DNA of 15,048 bases from Spirochaetaceae bacterium. Lineage in GTDB: Bacteria; Spirochaetota; Spirochaetia; Treponematales; Breznakiellaceae. How positions within the stretch are numbered: the first letter of the stretch is position 1; each line of letters opens with the position of its first letter. A model generated the notes under the pieces. The model was not told the origin of the DNA. It worked only from the letters and a program-made list of their open reading frames with translations, and made no database searches. Position numbers and translations under genes: made by a program. Below, one piece after another: positions 1 to 5,922 of this stretch. Location: the NCBI GenBank assembly GCA_031280705.1, contig JAITGJ010000115.1, positions 1 to 15,048 of the forward strand, in the 5' to 3' direction.

Positions 1-1
1 T

Positions 2-321
2 GGGATTTCTTCACCGCGCTTCCTCCGCCGGGGCCTGGAATTACTGCCTGACCCGGAACCCCCGGCGGTAAATTGTCCGGGGTCAAAAATCAACGGAACA
101 GCGGCAGCCCAAAATATGCTGCTTGCCGCAGAATCTATTGGATGGGGAAGCTGTCTTATGTATCGTTTTTTAAGCGGGATTTGTCAATTGTCCAATCACT
201 TGAACTGAACGAAAATTATAAAGCAGTAACGGCGCCTGGAATTCCTGATGAATACACTCCGGATGCAATAATAACGGGACACAAAAGAATGAAACAATGC
301 CTCTACCGGGAAGGAAAATAG
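2..321 (+). pseudogene. Nitroreductase-family C-terminal remnant, frameshifted and 5'-truncated by the window edge
   Basis: Two plus-strand reading frames join to give a nitroreductase-like C-terminal half. The frame starting at base 2 is open to a TGA at 206-208 and contains AAAQNMLLAAESIGWGSC (about 107-160), the FMN-binding helix region typical of nitroreductases. The other frame (roughly 185-321, TAG stop) continues with ELNENYKAVTAPGIPDEY and PDAIITGH, matching the family's usual 'GIPEGY...LGYP' ending. Joining them needs one frameshift between about 150 and 205. Bases before about 90 do not clearly match the family in any frame, so there may be more damage upstream. The stretch is AT-richer than neighbouring genes, which fits decay. 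A sequencing error could produce the same picture. An 82-aa ORF from the TTG at 73 can be drawn, but its first half is in the wrong frame for the family. Confidence 0.6.
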
Positions 322-350
322 AAAAAGTAAATTTACTGTAATAGTATTAG

Positions 351-395
351 AGTTGTTTAACAACTGAAGTTATTAAACAACTTCCGCTAAAAAAC
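351..395. repeat. Stem-loop repeat, family A copy 1, with TTCCGCTAAAAAAC tail
   Basis: Perfect 10-bp arms AGTTGTTTAA (351-360) and TTAAACAACT (373-382) enclose a 3-bp inner stem AAC/GTT with a TGAA loop (365-368). The hairpin runs directly into TTCCGCTAAAAAAC (382-395). The same arm core (GTTGTTTA) recurs at 12054-12085, the same tail at 1210-1223, and the same TGAA loop at 14852-14855. No T-tract follows on either strand, so it is not a standard terminator. Confidence 0.75.
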
Positions 396-484
396 AGCAT
401 GTACCATCCGCTGGGCGGCGAACAGTCCGGCCGAACGGAAGGAAGCCTTCAATGCCCGCATTGAAAGAGAAACCCGGCCGCCTG

Positions 485-513
485 TTGACATACCCTGCCA
501 TTCTTGATATATT
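485..513 (+). promoter_or_regulatory. Sigma-70-type promoter of the FMN reductase gene
   Basis: TTGACA at 485-490 and TATATT at 508-513 are separated by exactly 17 bp. This is a perfect -35 and a near-perfect -10. The start point would normally fall around 518-521, which is the ATG of the next gene, so the transcript may have no 5' leader. Confidence 0.7.
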
Positions 514-518
514 GGTGC

Positions 519-1088
519 ATGGACAAAAACATAACGATTGGCGTTGTTGTGGGAAGCGCCAGAAAGGAATCGTACAGCCGGAAAACCGCTGCCTTTGTCG
601 CCTCCCGGCTGCCCGGCGCTTTTGAAACGCGGACGCTGCATATTGAAAAGCTGCCGCTGTATAATCAGGATTACGATGACGAGGGGACGACTCCCCCTGA
701 ATGGACGGCCTTCCGGGAAGAGGTACGCTCCCTGGACGGGTTTCTGTTTGTAACTCCCGAATACAACCGTTCGTTTCCGCCGCTTTTGAAAAACGCGCTG
801 GATATTGCCTCCCGGCCCTACGGCAAGAATGTCTGGGCTGGTAAACCTGGCGCCCTGATAGGCGTATCCCCCGGCAAGATCGGGGCCTTTGGGGCCGTCC
901 AGCACCTCCGGCAGGTGCTTGCGTTTCTGAACGTCATCCTGTTGCAGCAGCCGGAAGCCTACCTGGGCGAGGCGGCCCGGTTTTTGGATGAGCGGGGAAC
1001 CGTTACGAACCCGGAGACGGCCCAATTCCTTGAAACCTTCGCGGCGGCCTTTGCCGCGTGGGTGGAAAAGATACGGGATAAGCGTTGA
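519..1088 (+). CDS. NAD(P)H-dependent FMN reductase family flavoprotein
   Basis: The 189-aa product belongs to the flavodoxin-fold FMN_red family (PF03358), cytosolic flavoproteins that use NAD(P)H to reduce FMN, quinones, azo dyes or chromate. The N-terminal strand ITIGVVVGSARKES (residues 5-18) is followed by the phosphate-binding loop GSARKESYSRKTA (12-24). The flavin-contacting motif TPEYNRSFPPLLKNALD lies at 79-95, and GKPGALIGVSPG at 108-119 is also characteristic. Length is normal for the family. The ATG at 519 is preferred over the TTG at 504 because the first beta-strand begins a few residues in and the 504 start would lie inside the -10 box. No Shine-Dalgarno sequence is visible, which fits the leaderless promoter geometry. 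It stands alone as a transcription unit. The physiological electron acceptor cannot be told from sequence. Confidence 0.9.
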   Translation: MDKNITIGVVVGSARKESYSRKTAAFVASRLPGAFETRTLHIEKLPLYNQDYDDEGTTPPEWTAFREEVRSLDGFLFVTPEYNRSFPPLLKNALDIASRPYGKNVWAGKPGALIGVSPGKIGAFGAVQHLRQVLAFLNVILLQQPEAYLGEAARFLDERGTVTNPETAQFLETFAAAFAAWVEKIRDKR

Positions 1089-1111
1089 TAGCGCGGGGGT
1101 AGCAGGCAGCC

Positions 1112-1200
1112 ACATCACACCTGCGCCCTCATGAGGCACTGATGTATTCGATCGAAAATTCGCCATATACGGCGCTATCAGTGCCTTGGTAATGTGATGT
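1112..1200. repeat. Nested palindromic element
   Basis: Outer arms ACATCACA (1112-1119) and TGTGATGT (1193-1200) are perfect inverted repeats. Inside them AGGCACTGAT (1134-1143) pairs perfectly with ATCAGTGCCT (1177-1186). The core holds a short CGCC/GGCG stem (about 1161-1174). No ORF or T-tract explains it. It begins 24 bp after the FMN reductase stop and is followed closely by a second copy of the TTCCGCTAAAAAAC motif (1210-1223), as other palindromes here are. Confidence 0.6.
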
Positions 1201-1209
1201 TCCGCGGGT

Positions 1210-1223
1210 TTCCGCTAAAAAAC
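1210..1223 (+). repeat. TTCCGCTAAAAAAC motif, second copy
   Basis: This is an exact 14-nt match to 382-395. One-mismatch versions occur at 1572-1584 (plus strand) and 12042-12054 (minus strand). In three of the four cases the motif lies immediately or closely next to a palindrome. Confidence 0.55.
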
Positions 1224-1255
1224 GAAAAACCAGGAAAACGCTGATGAACGCACGT

Positions 1256-1305
1256 TAATTAGAGTCTGTCTATAATGTGTCTACATTATAGACAGACTCT
1301 AATTA
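1256..1305. repeat. Family B palindrome, simple form
   Basis: A perfect inverted repeat with 23-bp arms (1256-1278 and 1283-1305) and a 4-nt GTCT loop. The ends read TAATTAGAGTCTGTC and GACAGACTCTAATTA. The right 35 nt (1271-1305) recur at 14872-14906 in the same orientation with one mismatch, so this is a dispersed repeat and not a one-off hairpin. A further 6-bp hairpin, GCGGCA/TGCCGC, follows at 1306-1324. There is no T-tract after the stem. Confidence 0.85.
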
Positions 1306-1641
1306 GCGGCAAACGTAATGCCGCTTCATGTTGAGGCAACGCGGTTTCAGCCGGGACGCGCGCGGCGGCGTTCAGGGTTCTCACGCGATTTTGTGGCTGC
1401 CGGGTAAAACTGACCGGTTCATTGTTCCGTTCGCTCTGGAATATTTTATCCACAAAAACCACGGCCCGGCATCTTCCAGCCGCCGCCATTACAAATACTT
1501 CCTTAATTATGTCAAAAAATTACGCTTTTCACTTCCCCGCTTCCATGGGACAATAAATACACGTGGAAGGCTTCCGCCAAAAAATTGACAGAATGTGCCG
1601 CGTTCATGCAGTGCGGCGCATGTATCGAAGGAGCATCGGCA
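1306..1641. other. Intergenic region without a recognisable gene
   Basis: About 335 bp separate the family B palindrome from the transporter start. ORFs can be drawn on both strands, but none has a Shine-Dalgarno sequence plus a recognisable protein pattern. The stretch holds a one-mismatch copy of the TTCCGCTAAAAAA motif at 1572-1584 and presumably the transporter promoter, which could not be placed convincingly. Confidence 0.5.
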
Positions 1642-3054
1642 ATGGCAAAAGAAACGCAGCAGGTTACGCTGGAACCCAAAGTACCCTGGCTTTTCGCGCT
1701 CAACACCTTTACTACCCAGTTCGGCATTGTAGTAACGCTGCAATTCCTGAATATTTTTATGACCGATATCGCGCTGATCCCGGTTGCGGCGGTGGCGCTT
1801 ATCCTTACGGCGGGCCGCATCGCGGATATGATTATTTCGCTGTTCGCGGGCAGCATCGTGCAGAAAGCGAACCTGAAAACCGGCCCCTACCGGACATGGA
1901 TTCTTATTAACGGACCGCTTATTACCATTGGGGTATTTCTGCTGTTTCTGAATCCCGGCGTCGCTCCGGCGGCGAAAGTGGCCGTCATGGTGGCCGGGTA
2001 TTTTTTCCGCAACATCCCGCAGAACTTTATTCTGACCGCCCAAAACGCCCTGCTTGCCAAATGCGCGGGCCCCAATATCGCCAACCGCCTGGCCATCACC
2101 GCGAAAAACATGATCGGCACAAACGCGGGCGCGATTCTTACTTCGCTCGCGACGCTGCCCCTCATCAACTATTTCAATGGACGGTTCCCCAACCGGGGAT
2201 ACCTTATTGTGGGCGTAACATTCGGGCTGTTCATGGCACTGGGACAGCTTATTCTCTACATTCAACTGCGGGAATATGACAAATACGATCCGCTCCTTAA
2301 ACAGGTGCAGGGCAGCAATGTCAACGTAAAACTTTCGCAGATTTACTCCACTACCCTAAAAAACAGCCAGGTATGGCTGCTCCTCATTTCCAACGTCAGT
2401 ATTCAGATGGCCACCTTTACCGTTACGCCCGTTATGGTTTACTTTTTCCGGTATACCATCGGCTCAACAGCGCTGTATCCGGTTATGCTTACGGCGGCGG
2501 CGCTTACGGGGCTTTGTGCGGCGTTTTTCTGCCCGCCCATCGTCAAAAAAATCGGCAAGAAAAATTCCCAAATTCTGGCGGATATTCTACAGGCGTCGCT
2601 TTATGTGGCAATCGCGCTTTTGGTCAAGGGGAACGCCGTTTTTTTCATCGTACTCAACTGCCTGCTGCGCGTCGGGCTGGGTATCAGAACCGCGGTGGGC
2701 GTAAATCTGTGGCTGGACGCGGCGGAGTATCAGCTCTTTAACACCGGCAAGGACACCCGGCCCTTTGTCATGAGCGTTAACGCCATCACCATGAAAATCG
2801 GCCAGGTGCTAAGCTCCTTTTCCTATGCCTGGATACTCGGCTTTGCCGGGTACGACGCTTCCGGCGCTTCGGTTTCCGTCAACGCGGGGCGGCTCGGCTT
2901 CGCGTTTGGTGTTGTGCCCGCCCTTTTGTACAGCATTTCGGCGCTGACCATGAGTTTTTTCAAAATCAACGAAGAAAAATCGAAAGAATACGCCGAGGCA
3001 AATCACAAAATGATGGAAGAACGCCATGCCGCGGCGCGGACAGCGGCGGGCTGA
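1642..3054 (+). CDS. GPH-family (MFS_2) sugar:cation symporter
   Basis: The 470-aa integral membrane protein has about twelve hydrophobic segments and fits the glycoside-pentoside-hexuronide:cation symporter family (MFS_2, PF13347). These carriers bring glycosides, pentosides or uronides into the cell with Na+ or H+. Supporting signals are GRIADMIISLFAGSIV (residues 58-73), the hydrophilic KTGPYRTWIL after it (79-88), and the C-terminal half motif LDAAEYQLFNTGKDTRPFVM (358-377) with NAITMKIG (380-387), corresponding to the family's 'D...EY...KTG...K.G' signature. The tail after residue 445 is charged and cytosolic. The ATG at 1642 is chosen over an upstream ATG at 1585 because AAGGAG (1628-1633) lies 8 nt before it and the extra 19 residues do not resemble the family. 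It is followed 162 bp later by a UroD-like gene on the same strand. The substrate is unknown. Confidence 0.85.
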   Translation: MAKETQQVTLEPKVPWLFALNTFTTQFGIVVTLQFLNIFMTDIALIPVAAVALILTAGRIADMIISLFAGSIVQKANLKTGPYRTWILINGPLITIGVFLLFLNPGVAPAAKVAVMVAGYFFRNIPQNFILTAQNALLAKCAGPNIANRLAITAKNMIGTNAGAILTSLATLPLINYFNGRFPNRGYLIVGVTFGLFMALGQLILYIQLREYDKYDPLLKQVQGSNVNVKLSQIYSTTLKNSQVWLLLISNVSIQMATFTVTPVMVYFFRYTIGSTALYPVMLTAAALTGLCAAFFCPPIVKKIGKKNSQILADILQASLYVAIALLVKGNAVFFIVLNCLLRVGLGIRTAVGVNLWLDAAEYQLFNTGKDTRPFVMSVNAITMKIGQVLSSFSYAWILGFAGYDASGASVSVNAGRLGFAFGVVPALLYSISALTMSFFKINEEKSKEYAEANHKMMEERHAAARTAAG

Positions 3055-3105
3055 AGCCAGCCCTGCGGAGAACCGCCCGCGCGCCGATCCGGGTGGCAGG
3101 CAAAA

Positions 3106-3139
3106 GAATTGTTTAATAACGGCAGTTAGTAAACAATTC
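3106..3139. repeat. Stem-loop repeat, family A-like copy 2
   Basis: Fifteen-base arms (3106-3120 and 3125-3139) pair with one mismatch around a GGCA loop. The core ATTGTTTA...TAAACAAT resembles the family A arms at 351 and 12054. It lies between the symporter and the UroD-like gene. There is no T-tract, so it could act as an mRNA processing or stability element between the two cistrons, or simply be a repeat. Confidence 0.6.
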
Positions 3140-3216
3140 CATTGATACTGTTTTCATAAAGTCCTGTTTCACGGCAGGGCTTGTTTGAAAAATATTTTTT
3201 GAAACGGAGGAAAATT

Positions 3217-4245
3217 ATGCCGTTGACTGAGAAAGAAAACTTTATGAAGGTACTGCGCGGCGAAGAACCCGAATGGGTACCGCGCTATACCTTTGGCCTG
3301 CCCGATGCCCATGCTTCAAAGCCCCTGCAAAGCGCGGCCATCATGAGTTCTGCGGTTCCCGGTACCATTATCAACAAGGGGAAGGGCCGAGTCGATGTAT
3401 TTGGCGTTGAATATGTGGCTACCGAGGAAACCGGCTGGCAGCAGCTTCCCGTTCCCGGAAAATTTATTCTGGAAGATGTGCGTTACTGGCGCAATGTGGT
3501 GCGGCTTCCCGATCTGTCCGGGGTGGACTGGGACTATCTGTGCAAGAAGGACATGGAACGGATCAAGGTGGACACCAAAATTACCGCGATGAGTTACGGT
3601 GTTGGCGGCGGACTCTTCATGCCCCTCATGAACCTGATGGGTTTTACCAACGGCCTTATGGCCATGTACGAAGAGCCCGAAGCGGTCAAGGAAATGTTTG
3701 ATTACATTACCAACTGGTATCTCAACGTACTTGAAAATACCTTTGACCGGTACACCTTCGACTTTTTTACGGTGGGCGACGACACCGCCACGGCGCAGAA
3801 CCCCTTCATCTCACCGGATACCTACCGGGAACTCATCAAGCCCTTCATGATCAAGCTGACCAAAAAGGCTGTCGACCGGGGCATGCCGGTCATGATGCAC
3901 AACTGCGGACGATGCGAAGATTCCATCCCCGACTGGATCGATTTTGGTGTCAATTCCTGGAATCCCGCCCAGGTGATGAATGATCTAGACGGCATCAAAA
4001 AGAAATACGGGAACAAAATGGTCATCATCGGTGCCTGGGATTCATCGGGACCCGCGGGACATCCCGGCGCGGACGAAGAACTGGTCCGCGCGGCCGTCCG
4101 TGACTGCATTGACCGTTATGCCCGGGGCGGCGGCTATATGTTCCTGGGCAGCACGTATGGACCTCCGGGGGATCAGGAACTGGAGAACCGGCGCCGGTGG
4201 ATGACGTCCGAATACGAAGCTTACCGGGAAAAACCCTACCGCTAA
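3217..4245 (+). CDS. Uroporphyrinogen decarboxylase-like (MtaA/CmuA-type) protein
   Basis: The 342-aa cytosolic protein has the URO-D fold (PF01208). It begins MPLTEKENFMKVLRGEEPEW (residues 1-20), the typical opening of UroD-like methyltransferases ('RE...L.G..PDRVP'). MMHNCGRC at 227-233 gives an H-x-C-x-x-C cluster (His228, Cys230, Cys233), the Zn-site pattern of corrinoid:CoM-type methyltransferases; true HemE lacks this cluster. GVNSWNPAQVMNDL (245-258) and GGGYMFLGSTYGPPG (304-318) match the C-terminal half of the barrel. The family moves methyl groups between corrinoid proteins and acceptors or takes part in O- or N-demethylation, but many members have no assigned reaction. The ATG at 3217 has GGAGG 6 nt upstream; an upstream TTG at 3181 is rejected. 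No corrinoid protein gene is nearby. Neighbouring the symporter suggests it may process an imported methylated compound; this is inference only. Confidence 0.8.
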   Translation: MPLTEKENFMKVLRGEEPEWVPRYTFGLPDAHASKPLQSAAIMSSAVPGTIINKGKGRVDVFGVEYVATEETGWQQLPVPGKFILEDVRYWRNVVRLPDLSGVDWDYLCKKDMERIKVDTKITAMSYGVGGGLFMPLMNLMGFTNGLMAMYEEPEAVKEMFDYITNWYLNVLENTFDRYTFDFFTVGDDTATAQNPFISPDTYRELIKPFMIKLTKKAVDRGMPVMMHNCGRCEDSIPDWIDFGVNSWNPAQVMNDLDGIKKKYGNKMVIIGAWDSSGPAGHPGADEELVRAAVRDCIDRYARGGGYMFLGSTYGPPGDQELENRRRWMTSEYEAYREKPYR

Positions 4246-4251
4246 ACAAAC

Positions 4252-4277
4252 CCGGCGCCGTTGTCCGGCGGCGCCGG
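4252..4277 (+). terminator. GC-rich hairpin just after the UroD-like gene
   Basis: Perfect 9-bp arms CCGGCGCCG (4252-4260) and CGGCGCCGG (4269-4277) lie 6 nt after the stop codon. A T-tract does not follow directly, so it may be a weak terminator or a 3'-end stabiliser. Confidence 0.4.
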
Positions 4278-4313
4278 TTCAGCGGCGCTGATTTATTCAA
4301 TTGCACATTCACG

Positions 4314-4339
4314 GTCATACATGGCGCGCCATGTATGAC
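4314..4339. repeat. 26-bp perfect palindrome
   Basis: The two halves GTCATACATGGCG and CGCCATGTATGAC are exact reverse complements with no spacer. It lies in the gap between convergent genes. It could be a dimeric-protein site, a recombination site or another small palindromic repeat; no second copy was seen in the window. Confidence 0.65.
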
Positions 4340-4405
4340 GCGCACTATGAAAGGCCCAAAGAATTCAGCCGCATCGTGATTGACCTTCTGGACCCGCTGC
4401 GATAA
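4331..4405 (+). pseudogene. Possible alpha/beta-hydrolase C-terminal remnant
   Basis: A 24-codon open stretch ending in TAA encodes HYERPKEFSRIVIDLL, which resembles the last helix of alpha/beta hydrolases ('GH...E.PEEFNR.V..FL'). Nothing upstream in the frame continues the fold, and the stretch starts inside the 26-bp palindrome. It may be the leftover tail of a lost hydrolase gene. The match is short, so chance resemblance is possible. Confidence 0.35.
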
Positions 4406-4460
4406 ACAGGCTGCCCGTGCGTTAACGCGGTACGCCGTCTCTCCGCCTTCCCGCGCGGCG

Positions 4461-5852
4461 CTATATCGCGCGGTAGAATCCGCATTTAAGGTAGAGCGAT
4501 TCTCCGTAGCCCACGCGCACGGGGTGGTCCCGCCCCTGGAAGCGGAAATCTATCTGAATGAGGCGGCGATCCGCGGCGGCGGCGGAACGGGCGATCATCC
4601 GCGAGAATTGTTCCGCGTCAAGGGCCTGACTGCACGAGCAGCTTACCAGAACGCCGCCGGACCGGAGGAGCCGGAGCGCGGCGCTGTTGATTTCCTGATA
4701 ACCCCGTACCGCGCCGGAAAGCGCGGCGCGTGATTTGGCAAACGCCGGCGGATCGAGAATGACCAGATCGTATTTTTCGCCCCTGCGGAGCGCCGCATGA
4801 AGATAATCAAAAACATCCGCTTCAACCGCGGCTATGCGGTCCGTAACGCCGTTAAGCGCGGCGTTTTCCCGCGCCGTCTCCAGCGCTGTTTTCGATATGT
4901 CAACCGCCGTAACCCGCGCGTCACGGCCCAAGCGGGCGGCATGAACAGCAAATCCACCTGAATATGAAAAGGCGTCCAGCACGGAACCCCGCGCAAACGC
5001 GGCGGCGCGGCGGCGGTTTTCCTTCTGGTCAAGAAAGTGTCCGGTTTTCTGTCCTGCCTGAAGATTTACCGTGAAGGGGAGGCCGTTCTCAAAAATCAAA
5101 ATGCCGTCTTCCGGCGCGTCTCCCGCGATGATCCCTTCCCGGGGCGGCAGTCCTTCCAGTTCCCGCGCGGGGGAAACTGATTTCTCAATGATGCCGGCAA
5201 TTCTGGTGAACAGGATATGATCCCCGGCGGTTGGCGCGGCGGAGGCAGGATCTCCGTAAGAAAATACTTCTTCTATCGCCGCAATAATTTCCTCCCGGCG
5301 AAGGTCTGCTCCCCGCGCGTGAAACTGGAGGGTAAGCCATGATGCGGGCGGGCCGAGCGCCGCTTCCACGGCGGCATATTCGAGGGGACGGGCCGCGCAC
5401 GATCGCGCCGCCGCGCGGGGCCATCCCGCGTACCGGTCAATGATCAGTCCCGGCAGAAAATCCGCCTCGCCAAAAAGAACACGGAGCGACGCCGCCGCAA
5501 GGTTGGTATCCGGCCCCGCATCCGCCGCGCGCCGGGCGGCGGCTTCCCGGATACGCCGTTTGAAAAATCCTTTGTCAAAGCCTTCTTTTGACGGGCTATA
5601 AATGCGGGCGCGTATTTTTGAGGCGGGGTTTACAAAGGCGCGGCCCAAATATTCCCGGCGGGAGCTTTCCACATCCGCGATTTCTCCGGCGGCGAGTTCC
5701 GCGTCCGGCGCGTCTTCCGCGCCCGGTTCAGCCCGTCCCCGCGCTTTTGTGGACCGCCCCGCAAGTACCCGCGCAATTTCATTGTCATACACCCACGGAT
5801 GACCAAGCGCGATACGGTGTTCTTCGCCCGGTTTAAGAATGATCCGTTTCAT
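4461..5852 (-). CDS. rlmI: Class I SAM-dependent 23S rRNA m5C methyltransferase, RlmI family
   Basis: The 463-aa product matches the RlmI/YccW family, which methylates a cytosine C5 in 23S rRNA (C1962 in E. coli). The N-terminal PUA region spans about 1-85 and opens with MKRIILKPGEEHRIALGHPW. The family's central EADFLPGLIIDRYAG follows at 129-143. The methyltransferase domain has GQKTGHFLDQKENR (267-280), the SAM-binding VLDAFSYSGGFAVHAA (291-306), the acidic VTAVDIS (314-320), the NPPY-like DPPAFAKS (367-374) and the catalytic-region VSCSCSQ (403-409). It is longer than the E. coli enzyme (396 aa), partly through an Ala/Gly/Asp-rich insertion at about 32-57 inside the PUA region. The ATG at 5852 is chosen because the protein starts cleanly there; an upstream ATG at 5999 would overlap ppk and adds unrelated residues. 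Lying 70 bp after ppk, it is probably the third gene of that operon. Confidence 0.88.
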   Translation of the reverse strand: MKRIILKPGEEHRIALGHPWVYDNEIARVLAGRSTKARGRAEPGAEDAPDAELAAGEIADVESSRREYLGRAFVNPASKIRARIYSPSKEGFDKGFFKRRIREAAARRAADAGPDTNLAAASLRVLFGEADFLPGLIIDRYAGWPRAAARSCAARPLEYAAVEAALGPPASWLTLQFHARGADLRREEIIAAIEEVFSYGDPASAAPTAGDHILFTRIAGIIEKSVSPARELEGLPPREGIIAGDAPEDGILIFENGLPFTVNLQAGQKTGHFLDQKENRRRAAAFARGSVLDAFSYSGGFAVHAARLGRDARVTAVDISKTALETARENAALNGVTDRIAAVEADVFDYLHAALRRGEKYDLVILDPPAFAKSRAALSGAVRGYQEINSAALRLLRSGGVLVSCSCSQALDAEQFSRMIARSAAAADRRLIQIDFRFQGRDHPVRVGYGESLYLKCGFYRAI

Positions 5853-5922
5853 GGGGACAGTGTACCGGAAGCGGAGCTGCCCTGCTACAGCCCTGCGCCG
5901 CACGGGAGGACGCAAAGGCGCG

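Noticed and set aside
387..1166. 259-aa minus-strand ORF
   Set aside because: It is antisense to the FMN reductase, with no family pattern; its ends fall in repeats.
1256..1305. Intrinsic terminator
   Set aside because: The stem is perfect but no T-tract follows on either strand, and most of it recurs elsewhere in the window, so it is called a repeat.
1328..1588. 86-aa plus-strand ORF before the symporter
   Set aside because: It has no Shine-Dalgarno sequence and no recognisable protein pattern, and it crosses a copy of the TTCCGCCAAAAAA motif. It is treated as intergenic.
1507..2265. 252-aa minus-strand ORF
   Set aside because: It is antisense to the symporter, with a highly charged shadow composition.
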